The notes under the pieces: model-generated | The model's database searches: none | What the model was told of the DNA's origin: nothing | Seen by the model: only the letters and a program-made list of their open reading frames with translations | Origin: an uncultured Solirubrobacterales bacterium | Lineage (GTDB): Bacteria; Actinomycetota; Thermoleophilia; Solirubrobacterales; Solirubrobacteraceae | DNA: 44,946 nucleotides | Direction: 5' to 3' | Assembly (NCBI GenBank): GCA_903821395.1 | Contig: CAIJLJ010000017.1 | Location: 1 to 44,946 of the forward strand | Shown: piece by piece, positions 1-7,257 of the stretch | Numbering within the stretch: the first letter of the stretch is position 1 | Layout: each line of letters opens with the position of its first letter | Program-made: the position numbers and the translations under genes

Positions 1-9
1 GATGCGCGG

Positions 10-1116
10 ATGAAGATTCGCGCAGCAGTACTCGAAGAATTCGGCAAGCCGCTAGTCGTTCGCGAGGTTGACCTTGCTGAACCGAAAGCCGGCGAGGTGT
101 TGGTGCGGCTCGTTGCCTGCGGCGTCTGCCACACCGATCTCTACACAGCCTCCGGCGTGGACCCTTCCGGCTACGCGCCGACCGTGCTCGGTCATGAGGG
201 CGCTGGCGTGGTTGAGGCGATCGGTGAGGGCGTGAGCTCAGTTGCCGTCGGCGACCACGTAGTGACGCTCTTCTCGCCGCAGTGCCGCGAGTGCATCCAC
301 TGCCTTGATCCGCGAACCAACCTCTGCCTTGCGATCCGCGAGAAGCAGGGCGAGGGCTATCTCCCTGATGGAACTACGCGCCTCTCGCTCGACGGTGAGC
401 CGCTGCGCCACTTCATGGGCACCTCGACCTTCGCCGAGTACACAGTGATGCCCGAGATCGCCTTGGCGAACATTTCGAAAGAGGCGCCGCTCGACCACGC
501 CTGCCTCTTCGCCTGTGGCCTCTCGACCGGCCTTGGCGCGGCGATCTACACCGCCAAGGTTGAGCCGGGAACGACCTGCGTCGTCTTCGGCGCCGGAATG
601 GTCGGGCTTGGCGCCGTTGCCGGGGCGCGGCTGCAGGGCGCGGAGCGGATCATCTGTGTCGATCTCTCCGACGAGCGGCTTGAGCTGGCGCGCGGCAAAG
701 GCGCCACGGAGACCTGGAAGGCAGGGCCGTACACGGTTGAGCGGATTCTCGAAGAGACCGGCGGCTTCGGCGCCGATTACACCTTTGAGGCGACCGGGCT
801 CGTCTCGGTGATGGAGCAGGCGGTCGAATCAGCGAGGATGGGCTGGGGGCTCTGCACCGTTGCTGGAGTCGCCGGCAAGGGTGAGACGCTCGACATCATT
901 CCGCGCTGGCTGATCACCGGCCGCCGCGTCTGCGGTTCATCTTTCGGGGGCGTCAAAGGCCGCGACCAGGTGCCTGAATTGATCGATCGCTATCTCGAAG
1001 GCGAGATCGACGTTGACCCGTTCATCTCGCACAGCCTCACGCTCGACGAAGTGAACCGCGGCTTTGAGCTGATGGAGGCCCAGGACGGGATCCGCAGCGT
1101 GATCGCCTTTAACTAA
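10..1116 (+). CDS. Zinc-dependent alcohol dehydrogenase, class III-like
   Basis: A medium-chain zinc alcohol dehydrogenase of 368 residues, the normal family length, expected to oxidise an alcohol or a thiol-hemithioacetal with NAD+ in the cytosol. Catalytic zinc ligands are visible as Cys40 (GVCHTD), His62 with Glu63 (GHEGAG) and Cys169. The structural zinc site has Cys92, Cys95, Cys98 and Cys106. A Rossmann motif (GAGMVGLGAVAG, about 194-205) and Asp218 at the end of the next strand fit NAD rather than NADP. The overall pattern resembles class III (formaldehyde/mycothiol-type) enzymes, but the substrate cannot be fixed from sequence. The start ATG forms an ATGA with a TGA at bases 11-13, so an upstream gene may end here in a translationally coupled unit; that gene lies outside the window. 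Its last 8 bases overlap the convergent dehalogenase gene. Confidence 0.9.
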   Translation: MKIRAAVLEEFGKPLVVREVDLAEPKAGEVLVRLVACGVCHTDLYTASGVDPSGYAPTVLGHEGAGVVEAIGEGVSSVAVGDHVVTLFSPQCRECIHCLDPRTNLCLAIREKQGEGYLPDGTTRLSLDGEPLRHFMGTSTFAEYTVMPEIALANISKEAPLDHACLFACGLSTGLGAAIYTAKVEPGTTCVVFGAGMVGLGAVAGARLQGAERIICVDLSDERLELARGKGATETWKAGPYTVERILEETGGFGADYTFEATGLVSVMEQAVESARMGWGLCTVAGVAGKGETLDIIPRWLITGRRVCGSSFGGVKGRDQVPELIDRYLEGEIDVDPFISHSLTLDEVNRGFELMEAQDGIRSVIAFN

Positions 1117-1990
1117 AGAGCTGGGCGCGCATCGCGGCGACGATCTCTTCCGGCTTGTCTTCCTGCAGGAAGTGGCCGGCGTTCTCAATCCTTACCTGCT
1201 CGCCCGCGGTCGGGATCAGCTCGGTGAAGCGGTCGCCTGATTTCGGGTAGGGGAAGATCGGGTCCTGATCGGCAAAAGCGACGAGCGTCGGCTTGTCCCA
1301 TTCGGCGAGCGCGTCGTGGATCGCCATCATCTCGGTGACGCCCGTGTCTTCGTTACTGATTGGCACCAGCAGCGGGAACTGGTGCGCGCCGGCCTTGCTT
1401 TCGACGTTCGGGAACGGCGCCTCGTAGGCGGCGATGATTTCGGGGCTGAGGTCGCTGGTAGTTGAGTTTTCGATGATCTTCCCAACCGGTAGGTCGGTCG
1501 TCTTCTCGGCAAACTCGCGCCAGGCCATGAAGCCTTTGCTGACGCGGCCGGTGAAGATGCCGGTGTTCATGATCAGCAGCCGGCCAACTTGGTCGGCGTG
1601 CTCAATCGCCCAGCGCAGGCCGATCGCGCCGCCCCAATCCTGAACGACGACGGTTACGTCCTCAAGCCCTTCGATCTGATCGAGGTGGGCGTTGATGCTG
1701 TCGCAGTGGCGCTCGTAGGTGTACCACTGCTGGTCGGTCGGCTTGTCGGAGCGGCCGAAGCCGACGAGGTCGGGGCAGATCACGCGCTTGCCGTCGGCGA
1801 CTAGAAGATCGAGCATCTTGCGGTAGAGGTAACTCCAGCTCGGCTCGCCGTGAAAGCAGAGAACCGGCTGCCCTTCGCCCTCATCAAGGTGGTGGAGGCG
1901 CATTCCGTTCACCTCTACGTAGTTAGGTTCGTAGGCGTAGCCGGGGAGGTTTTCGAAGCGCTCGTCTGGGGTGCGAAATATCTCAGCCAT
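1109..1990 (-). CDS. Haloalkane dehalogenase, subfamily I (DhlA-like)
   Basis: An alpha/beta hydrolase of 293 residues that closely follows the class I haloalkane dehalogenases, which hydrolyse a carbon-halogen bond to an alcohol and halide. The nucleophile is Asp118 in VVQDWGG, with halide-binding Trp119 next to it. The oxyanion region is HGEPSWSYLYRKM (47-59), the catalytic acid is Asp243 (DQDPIF) and the base is His273 (AGHFLQE). The second halide-binding Trp sits in the cap at Trp157 (GFMAWREF), matching Trp175 of DhlA. The cap segment before it is about 12 residues shorter than in DhlA. No signal peptide is visible. It converges on the alcohol dehydrogenase, an enzyme class that could oxidise the alcohol product. 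An epoxide hydrolase is the main alternative but lacks this paired Trp pattern. Confidence 0.88.
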   Translation of the reverse strand: MAEIFRTPDERFENLPGYAYEPNYVEVNGMRLHHLDEGEGQPVLCFHGEPSWSYLYRKMLDLLVADGKRVICPDLVGFGRSDKPTDQQWYTYERHCDSINAHLDQIEGLEDVTVVVQDWGGAIGLRWAIEHADQVGRLLIMNTGIFTGRVSKGFMAWREFAEKTTDLPVGKIIENSTTSDLSPEIIAAYEAPFPNVESKAGAHQFPLLVPISNEDTGVTEMMAIHDALAEWDKPTLVAFADQDPIFPYPKSGDRFTELIPTAGEQVRIENAGHFLQEDKPEEIVAAMRAQLFS

Positions 1991-1997
1991 GAGCGCA

Positions 1998-2003
1998 AGC
2001 CTA
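1998..2003 (-). promoter_or_regulatory. TAGGCT -10 box of the dehalogenase gene
   Basis: TAGGCT ends 7 bases before the dehalogenase ATG, so transcription would begin at or next to the start codon. No convincing -35 box is visible. Confidence 0.5.
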
Positions 2004-2042
2004 CGGAACCGGTGACCGGCGCGACAGTTCGCCCCAACCCGG

Positions 2043-2048
2043 TAGGCT
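2043..2048 (+). promoter_or_regulatory. TAGGCT -10 box of the lipase gene
   Basis: TAGGCT ends 6 bases before the lipase ATG. The same hexamer serves the divergent dehalogenase 39 bases away, so the 64-base intergenic region holds two leaderless-type promoters. Confidence 0.5.
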
Positions 2049-2054
2049 GCTGCG

Positions 2055-3047
2055 ATGACCTACCAAATTCGCCGCGGCCTGCTTGCCGCCGCCACCCTCT
2101 CGCTGATCGCAACCGCGCTGCTGGCCTCGTCGGCAGTCGCCAAGAGCTCCTACAAGGAACCCGCGCTGACTGTGCCAAAGGCACGGCTCGCCGAGTCGCT
2201 CATGTGCCCTGACAAGATCACGCGCGGTGGGCTCGAGCCGATGATGCTTGTAACCGGCACCGGTTACACCGGCGCCGAGGCCTACATCATCGGTTCAGCC
2301 GCGCTGAAGACGACCAAGCGGCCAATCTGTTACGTCAACTTCCCATACCGCACGACCGGCGACATCCAGATTGCGGCGCAGTATCTGGTCTCCGGCATCC
2401 GTCGGATGGCCGCTATGTACGGCAAGCCGATCGGCGTATTTGGCGTCAGCCAAGGTGGCCTCCTTCCTCGCTGGGCACTGACCTACTGGCCTAGCCTGCG
2501 CGCCAAAGTGAGCGACGTGATTGCCGTTGCCGGAACCCAGCACGGCACCACGGTGGGTCTTGGAACCTGCAGCGCGATAAACCCGTGCCAAGCCGCCAGC
2601 TGGCAGCAGGGTGCTCGATCAAACCTGCTTAAGGCAATCAACGCCGAGCCGGACGAGTCGGTCGGCCCAACATCGTGGACGACGGTTCGTAGCGCGACCG
2701 ACGAGACGGTGCAGCCACAGACTGGCCCGCACCCGACCTCAGCGCTAAAGGGCGCGACCAACATCCTGATTCAAGACATCTGCCCAGGCCGCAACGTCAG
2801 CCACATCGGCTCAGCACTCGACTCGGTCACCTTTGCCGCCTCTGAAGATGCGCTTACGCACAAGGGGCCAGCCAACGTTAAGCGCCTGCCGAAGGACGTC
2901 TGCTCGAAGCTGCTCGCGCCGGGGCTGAACGCTAGGGCGGCGGCTTTTGCCGACGTTCTCGCGACCACGCCCTTCTATAACGACCCAGCCCCGAGGCTGC
3001 CGGCTGAGCCGACTGTTGAGCGCTACGCCCTGACGCGCGTCCCGTAG
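2055..3047 (+). CDS. Secreted lipase, CalB-like alpha/beta hydrolase
   Basis: An exported serine hydrolase of 330 residues. A Sec signal peptide with positive start, hydrophobic core and AVA cleavage site ends near residue 29. The mature part starts with the lid/oxyanion region (VTGTGYTG, 66-73) and carries the nucleophile Ser132 in GVSQGG, followed by WALTYWPSLRAKV. This string and the following GTQHG closely resemble Candida antarctica lipase B and its actinobacterial relatives, which act on acylglycerols and other esters. Four later cysteines could form disulfides. The catalytic Asp and His are not assigned with certainty. The ATG start is supported by the promoter box just upstream and by the intact signal peptide. 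Confidence 0.8.
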   Translation: MTYQIRRGLLAAATLSLIATALLASSAVAKSSYKEPALTVPKARLAESLMCPDKITRGGLEPMMLVTGTGYTGAEAYIIGSAALKTTKRPICYVNFPYRTTGDIQIAAQYLVSGIRRMAAMYGKPIGVFGVSQGGLLPRWALTYWPSLRAKVSDVIAVAGTQHGTTVGLGTCSAINPCQAASWQQGARSNLLKAINAEPDESVGPTSWTTVRSATDETVQPQTGPHPTSALKGATNILIQDICPGRNVSHIGSALDSVTFAASEDALTHKGPANVKRLPKDVCSKLLAPGLNARAAAFADVLATTPFYNDPAPRLPAEPTVERYALTRVP

Positions 3048-3050
3048 TAT
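3045..3050 (+). promoter_or_regulatory. TAGTAT -10 box overlapping the lipase stop codon
   Basis: TAGTAT ends 6 bases before the DUF6325 gene ATG. Its TAG is also the stop codon of the lipase, so the promoter is built into the end of the upstream gene. Confidence 0.45.
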
Positions 3051-3056
3051 TGGCGT

Positions 3057-3494
3057 ATGACACCCGACCAGCTTGAACTTGGCCCAGTAGACATCGCAGT
3101 TATCGGCTACCCCGCCGATGCACCGCGCAGCGGTGAGGCGCTGCCGATCCTGCTCGACCTCGTTGATCGCGGCGTTATCCGCATTCTTGATGTCTTGGCC
3201 GTGGCCAAGGCCGAAGACGGATCGTTCGCCGGGATCAACATTGGCGACGTTGATGGGGATGGAATTCCCGATCTGGTTGCATTCGAGGGCGCTTCGACCG
3301 GGCTGATCGGTGACGAGGACTTGGAGATCGCGGCCGAGGCGATCGAGCCTGGTGGCGCAGCCGTGATGATCGTCTTCGAAAACGCTTGGGCCGCTCCGTT
3401 CATCACCGCCGTACACCGCAACGGAGGCCACTTTGTTGCGTTCGAGCGCGTTGCAGCAGAGGATCTGATCGAAGCCGCGACAAATCTCGAGTAG
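3057..3494 (+). CDS. DUF6325-family protein
   Basis: A soluble protein of 145 residues without signal peptide or membrane segment. It matches the actinobacterial DUF6325 family (formerly grouped with DUF1269): the N-terminal half has the pattern LGPVDIAVIGYP and a strand with DGSFAGINIGD, and the C-terminal half has GGAAVMIVFENAWAAPF, a conserved signature of this family. No catalytic residues are recognisable and the function is unknown. Its genes are commonly next to small SHOCT-domain genes, as here, where one follows after 36 bases. The pair is probably expressed together, and the protein may partner the SHOCT protein; that partnership is inference. Confidence 0.75.
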   Translation: MTPDQLELGPVDIAVIGYPADAPRSGEALPILLDLVDRGVIRILDVLAVAKAEDGSFAGINIGDVDGDGIPDLVAFEGASTGLIGDEDLEIAAEAIEPGGAAVMIVFENAWAAPFITAVHRNGGHFVAFERVAAEDLIEAATNLE

Positions 3495-3516
3495 CGAAGT
3501 AACCGCTCAACCAACT

Positions 3517-3526
3517 AAAAGGAGAT
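3517..3526 (+). promoter_or_regulatory. Strong Shine-Dalgarno site of the SHOCT gene
   Basis: AAAAGGAGAT with the AGGAG core 6 bases before the ATG. It is the strongest ribosome binding site in the window and marks an internal gene of a transcription unit, in contrast to the leaderless-type starts around it. Confidence 0.7.
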
Positions 3527-3530
3527 TGAA

Positions 3531-3800
3531 ATGCCGCTGATGAGAAGGATGGCCCGAACCGCTGTTGTCGCTGGAACCGCGACCGCAGTCTCCGGTGGCG
3601 TCTCGCGCCGCCAGTCGCAGCGCTTCCAAGAGAAGGACGCCCAGGCGGAGGCCGCGGCAGCCCCGGAAGCAGCACCAGCGGCCGCCGCACCACAAGCCGA
3701 CATGGTCACGCAGCTCAAGGAGCTAGCTGAGCTGAAGGATCAAGGGATCCTCACCGAGGAAGAGTTCGCAGCGCAGAAGGCGAAGCTGCTCGCAGGCTAA
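3531..3800 (+). CDS. Small SHOCT-domain protein
   Basis: An 89-residue protein with three parts: a basic N-terminal stretch with a weakly hydrophobic segment (about 8-25), an Ala/Pro-rich linker (about 40-57), and a C-terminal SHOCT domain (about 58-88). The SHOCT domain is seen as the pattern LKELAELKDQGILTEEEF followed by KAKLL. SHOCT domains are short C-terminal helical hairpins thought to mediate oligomer formation or membrane association. The start is fixed by a strong ribosome binding site. It follows the DUF6325 gene after 36 bases and ends 9 bases from the convergent DUF4337-like gene. Function is unknown. Confidence 0.75.
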   Translation: MPLMRRMARTAVVAGTATAVSGGVSRRQSQRFQEKDAQAEAAAAPEAAPAAAAPQADMVTQLKELAELKDQGILTEEEFAAQKAKLLAG

Positions 3801-3809
3801 GCGCCGCCG

Positions 3810-4388
3810 CTACAGCAGGTAAAGCGCGTAGACGACAATCGCGATTCCGAACAGCCCAGCGGCGAGGCCGCCGAGCAGTAGCCAGAGCGCGCCGGCGACG
3901 ATTGAGACCGACGCCAGCACTATTCCGATCTGAAGCGCTCCGACCCCAATCTCAAGGTTCTCGTATTCGTTGTCAGCATTCGTCGCTTCAGCTTGGAGGG
4001 CTTTCACTTCGCCTGAGAGCGCCTTCTCCTCGGCCGCCAGTTGAGCCGCTTGGGTGCGTTCCTTGGCTTCCGTTCTGCGGGTGGCGGCGGCGGCTGCCGG
4101 CGGCTGCCCGGCGGTAACGGCGTCGAGCAGAACCTTGTCGTTGGAGAGGGTCGTGCGGTGGTTGTCGAGCGCGTCCAGTTTCGTCTCAGCAGTTCCGGCC
4201 TGATTCTCGCTTGAGATCACAGTTTTCATCGCGTGGTGGGCGTTGAGGTCGCCAATTGCCAGCGCGGCCGCCATCACGGCGATCGCGATCGCCGTCGCCT
4301 TGCTGCGCCTACTCAGGTGCGGACCGTGACCTGCACTCTCGTGCAGCGCCCCGATGTGCTCCTGCGCCATCTTGCCCGCCTCGCTCAT
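3810..4388 (-). CDS. DUF4337-like small membrane protein
   Basis: A 192-residue membrane protein with a hydrophilic N-terminus (1-28), one membrane segment (about 30-46), a long charged Ala/Glu/Lys-rich helical middle likely to form a coiled coil (about 70-140), and two C-terminal membrane segments (about 146-190). This topology and the motif NAHHAMKTV after the first segment resemble DUF4337 proteins, whose role is unknown. It lies directly downstream of typA on the same strand, only 10 bases away, but has its own promoter-like box overlapping the typA stop codon, so it may be expressed both with and without typA. Family assignment is tentative. Confidence 0.65.
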   Translation of the reverse strand: MSEAGKMAQEHIGALHESAGHGPHLSRRSKATAIAIAVMAAALAIGDLNAHHAMKTVISSENQAGTAETKLDALDNHRTTLSNDKVLLDAVTAGQPPAAAAATRRTEAKERTQAAQLAAEEKALSGEVKALQAEATNADNEYENLEIGVGALQIGIVLASVSIVAGALWLLLGGLAAGLFGIAIVVYALYLL

Positions 4389-4395
4389 TGGCGGG

Positions 4396-4401
4396 ACCTT
4401 A
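4396..4401 (-). promoter_or_regulatory. TAAGGT -10 box overlapping the typA stop codon
   Basis: TAAGGT ends 7 bases before the ATG of the DUF4337-like gene. Its TAA is the typA stop codon. Confidence 0.4.
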
Positions 4402-6249
4402 CGAAACTGGATCGAGCGGCGCTGCGCCCTTGGCCGAGCGGCGAGCTTCCTTCTCGCGGCCGACCTGGTCGAGCGTGACCTTGCGCAGACGGACGTGGGC
4501 GGGGGTCACTTCGACCGCCTCGTCGGCGCGGACAAACTCAAATGCCTGCTCGAGCGAAAGAAGCTTCTTCGGTATTACGCGAACGAGCTCGTCGGCGGTT
4601 GAGGAGCGAACGTTGCTGAGCTTCTTCTCGCGCACAGCATTTACGTCGAGGTCGCCTGAGCGGCTGTTCTCTCCGACGATCATTCCTTCGTAAACCTCTT
4701 CACCAGGCTCAACGAAGAGCGTGCCGCGATCCTGCATCGCGAAGCATGCGTGAGCCGTGACAGGGCCGGTGCGGTCGGCTACGAGCGCGCCGGTCTGGCG
4801 CGTCTTCAGCTCGCCAAACCAGGGTTCCCAGCGGTCGAAGACGTGGTGGGCGATGCCGGTTCCGCGCGTTTCGGTAAGGAACTCTGTGCGGAAGCCGATC
4901 AGCCCACGGGCAGGGACGAGGTACTCCATCCGCACCCACCCGCTGCCGTGGTTGCCCATCTCTTCAATCCGCCCCTTGCGTAGCGCCAGTAGTTGGGTCA
5001 CAGAGCCGACGTGCTCCTCGGGAACGTCGATTGTCAGCTCCTCAACCGGCTCGCAGAGAGCTCCGTCGATCTCCCGCGTGACTACCTGCGGCTGGCCAAC
5101 GGTCATCTCAAAGTCTTCACGGCGCAGCTGCTCGACGAGAATCGCCAGCGCCAGTTCGCCACGGCCCTGAACCTCCCACGCGTCGGGGCGGTCGGTTGGC
5201 AGCACGCGAAGTGCGACGTTGCCGACCATCTCGGCGTCAAGCCGGCTCAGTAGCTGGCGGGCGGTGAGCTTCGAGCCGTCCTTGCCAGCCAGCGGCGAAG
5301 TGTTGATGCCGATCGTGACGCTGAGGCTTGGCTCATCAACCGCGATCAGTTCGAGTGGGCGTGGATCTTCAGGGTCGGCAAGCGTCTCGCCGATCGTCAC
5401 CTCAGAGATTCCGGCAACGGCCACAATCTCGCCAGGCCCTGCTTCGTCGGCTTCTACGCGGTCGAGCGCCTCGGTGATGAAGAGGTCGGTCACCTTCACC
5501 TTCTCGATCGTGCCGTCGCGTTTGCACCAGGCGACCTGCTGGCCGCGTTTTACTGTGCCGTCATGGACGCGGCAGATTGCGAGGCGACCGAGGTAGTCGG
5601 AGGCACCGAGGTTGGTGACCTGCATCCGCAGTGGCGTCTCAGGGTCGAAGGTGGGGGGTGGGATCGTCTCAACCAGAAGATCAAGCAGCGCTTTGAGGTC
5701 TTCGCCTTGAGTTTCGGCGTCGAGCGACGCGGTGCCGGCCTTGGCGTTGGTGTAGACGATCGGGAAGGCGATCTGTTCCTCATCGGCGTCAAGGTCGAGG
5801 AAAAGTTCCTCAACTTCGTGCACGACCTCAGCAACACGGGCGTCTGGCCGGTCGATCTTGTTGACAACGAGAATCACCGGCAGCTTTGCCTCAAGCGCCT
5901 TGCGCAGAACAAAGCGGGTCTGAGGCAGCGGGCCTTCGCTGGCATCAACGAGCAGCAGCACGCCGTCGACCATGAACAGGCCGCGTTCCACCTCGCCACC
6001 AAAGTCGGCGTGGCCAGGCGTGTCGATGATGTTCAGCTTCACGCCTTCGTAGGGAATAGAGGCGTTCTTGGCGAGAATTGTGATCCCCTTCTCGCGCTCG
6101 AGGTCCATCGAATCCATCACTCGGTCGGTCAGCTCGGCGCCTTTGCGGAAGGCGCCGGACTGCTGCAGCATCGCGTCCACAAGCGTGGTTTTGCCGTGGT
6201 CGACGTGCGCGATAATCGCGACGTTTCGGATGTCGTTGCGTTCAGCCAT
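4399..6249 (-). CDS. typA: Translational GTPase TypA/BipA
   Basis: A ribosome-associated GTPase of 616 residues, the normal length for TypA/BipA, which acts in ribosome assembly and stress or cold adaptation. The G domain starts at the N-terminus with the P-loop AHVDHGKTT, then [14 protein letters not shown] (G3) and NKIDRPDAR (G4). The EF-G-like domains and the C-terminal TypA domain ([14 protein letters not shown], then a Lys-rich end) follow. The frame is open for 50 more codons upstream, but family length and the conserved MAERNDIRN start place the ATG at 6249. This leaves a 138-base divergent intergenic region to surE. An AAGG ribosome binding site is 9 bases upstream, and a perfect palindrome lies just before it. 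Confidence 0.95.
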   Translation of the reverse strand: MAERNDIRNVAIIAHVDHGKTTLVDAMLQQSGAFRKGAELTDRVMDSMDLEREKGITILAKNASIPYEGVKLNIIDTPGHADFGGEVERGLFMVDGVLLLVDASEGPLPQTRFVLRKALEAKLPVILVVNKIDRPDARVAEVVHEVEELFLDLDADEEQIAFPIVYTNAKAGTASLDAETQGEDLKALLDLLVETIPPPTFDPETPLRMQVTNLGASDYLGRLAICRVHDGTVKRGQQVAWCKRDGTIEKVKVTDLFITEALDRVEADEAGPGEIVAVAGISEVTIGETLADPEDPRPLELIAVDEPSLSVTIGINTSPLAGKDGSKLTARQLLSRLDAEMVGNVALRVLPTDRPDAWEVQGRGELALAILVEQLRREDFEMTVGQPQVVTREIDGALCEPVEELTIDVPEEHVGSVTQLLALRKGRIEEMGNHGSGWVRMEYLVPARGLIGFRTEFLTETRGTGIAHHVFDRWEPWFGELKTRQTGALVADRTGPVTAHACFAMQDRGTLFVEPGEEVYEGMIVGENSRSGDLDVNAVREKKLSNVRSSTADELVRVIPKKLLSLEQAFEFVRADEAVEVTPAHVRLRKVTLDQVGREKEARRSAKGAAPLDPVS

Positions 6250-6266
6250 GGCTAGTTGACCTTGCC

Positions 6267-6282
6267 TTCGGGACGTCCCGAA
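6267..6282. repeat. Perfect 16-base palindrome in the typA leader
   Basis: TTCGGGACGTCCCGAA reads the same on both strands. It lies 17-32 bases before the typA ATG, immediately upstream of the AAGG ribosome binding site. As DNA it could be an operator for a dimeric regulator. As RNA it could fold into a 6-bp stem with an ACGT loop that affects translation. Confidence 0.6.
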
Positions 6283-6300
6283 TGGAAAGGCCGTGCAATG

Positions 6301-6306
6301 AGAGTA
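6301..6306 (-). promoter_or_regulatory. Possible TACTCT -10 box of typA
   Basis: TACTCT ends 51 bases before the typA ATG. If used, it gives a 5' leader of roughly 45 bases that contains the palindrome. No clear -35 box is visible. Confidence 0.3.
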
Positions 6307-6372
6307 GTAGGGCCTCAATCGGGCAGCTCTCGCAATAACCAAACCGTTACCTTCACGCAACCGCGACAGAGC

Positions 6373-6378
6373 TAGTCT
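6373..6378 (+). promoter_or_regulatory. TAGTCT -10 box of the surE-like gene
   Basis: TAGTCT ends 9 bases before the surE-like ATG, giving a leaderless or nearly leaderless transcript. Confidence 0.4.
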
Positions 6379-6387
6379 TCGCGCCTT

Positions 6388-7176
6388 ATGATGAATCAAA
6401 TGTTGACCAAGAGAACGTTCTTTGCCATTGCTCTGATCAGCGCGCTTGCCGTGCTGCCAGCCGCCAGCGCCAGCGCCGCTAAGGCCCCTGCGCCAATCAA
6501 GATTCTCGTATCCAATGACGACGGAGTTCGAGCCGACGGGATCAACGCTCTAGTCAACGCGCTGCGCAAGGAAGCAAAGGTCACGGTGACCGTTATCGCT
6601 CCTGCGACCAACGTGTCGGGAACCGGATCCAAAACTACGCCGGGAGTCCTGACAGCCTCTCCGACGACGACGCTCGGAGGCGTGGCGGCAACGGCGGTTA
6701 ACGGGTATCCGGCCGACAGCGTCAACTACGCACTCGACAAGGTGCTCACCGGCAAGAAGAAGCCGGACCTCGTGATGGCTGGAATTAACTTCGGTGCCAA
6801 CCTTGGACCATTCGTTCCAATCTCGGGGACGGTTGGTGCTGCGCGAGCCGGTGCTGCACGCGGCATTCCGGCGATCGCGATCAGCCAAGGGCTCGGAAAT
6901 CCAATCGGCTGGTCAGCTGGTGTGAAGCAGGCGATCGCTTGGTTCCGCGCCAACCGTGGGTCGCTCAAGAAGGGCCCAGTCTGGAACCTGAACATTCCGA
7001 CCTGCAGTAAGGGCGCGGTCCGAGGCACCGTGACGCTCAAAACGGTTTCCGCAGGCTTCTACAGCTTCGATCCGTTTGGAACGGTCGATTGCAGCGTGAT
7101 GACGAAGACGCTGACGAACGACGTGACCGCTTTCTACAGCGGCTTTGCGCCGCTGGTCAACATCGGCCGCGGCTAG
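6388..7176 (+). CDS. surE: Exported SurE-like 5'/3'-nucleotidase
   Basis: A SurE-family phosphatase of 262 residues with an N-terminal Sec signal peptide: basic start MLTKR, hydrophobic core 10-26, and Ala-rich cleavage region near residue 31. SurE enzymes remove phosphate from nucleoside monophosphates using a divalent metal. The metal and active-site residues are present: Asp44 and Asp45 in SNDDG, Ser77 in NVSGTGS, and Asn134 in AGINFGANLG. SurE is usually cytosolic, so export suggests scavenging phosphate or nucleosides outside the membrane. Start codons at 6388, 6391 and 6400 are all possible; the first sits best behind the promoter box. Two Cys near the C-terminus may form a disulfide. 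Confidence 0.85.
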   Translation: MMNQMLTKRTFFAIALISALAVLPAASASAAKAPAPIKILVSNDDGVRADGINALVNALRKEAKVTVTVIAPATNVSGTGSKTTPGVLTASPTTTLGGVAATAVNGYPADSVNYALDKVLTGKKKPDLVMAGINFGANLGPFVPISGTVGAARAGAARGIPAIAISQGLGNPIGWSAGVKQAIAWFRANRGSLKKGPVWNLNIPTCSKGAVRGTVTLKTVSAGFYSFDPFGTVDCSVMTKTLTNDVTAFYSGFAPLVNIGRG

Positions 7177-7243
7177 CGCGCAGGTGGTGCTGAGCGGCGC
7201 AGCGTGGGCGCCCACAGTCTAAGTTTGGCTGCCTTAGCGCCGA

Positions 7244-7249
7244 TACACT
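7244..7249 (+). promoter_or_regulatory. TACACT -10 box of the acyltransferase gene
   Basis: TACACT ends 8 bases before the TTG start at 7258. It supports that start over the in-frame GTG at 7291, which would need an untranslated leader without a visible ribosome binding site. Confidence 0.4.
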
Positions 7250-7257
7250 GAAGATTC

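Noticed and set aside
5563-6255. 230-codon open frame opposite typA
   Set aside because: Antisense shadow of a highly conserved gene in GC-rich DNA; composition unlike a folded protein and no start signals.
6250-6399. N-terminal extension of TypA by 50 codons
   Set aside because: The added residues are basic and unlike the family, would overlap the surE-like gene start, and the conserved MAERNDIRN start with AAGG lies at 6249.
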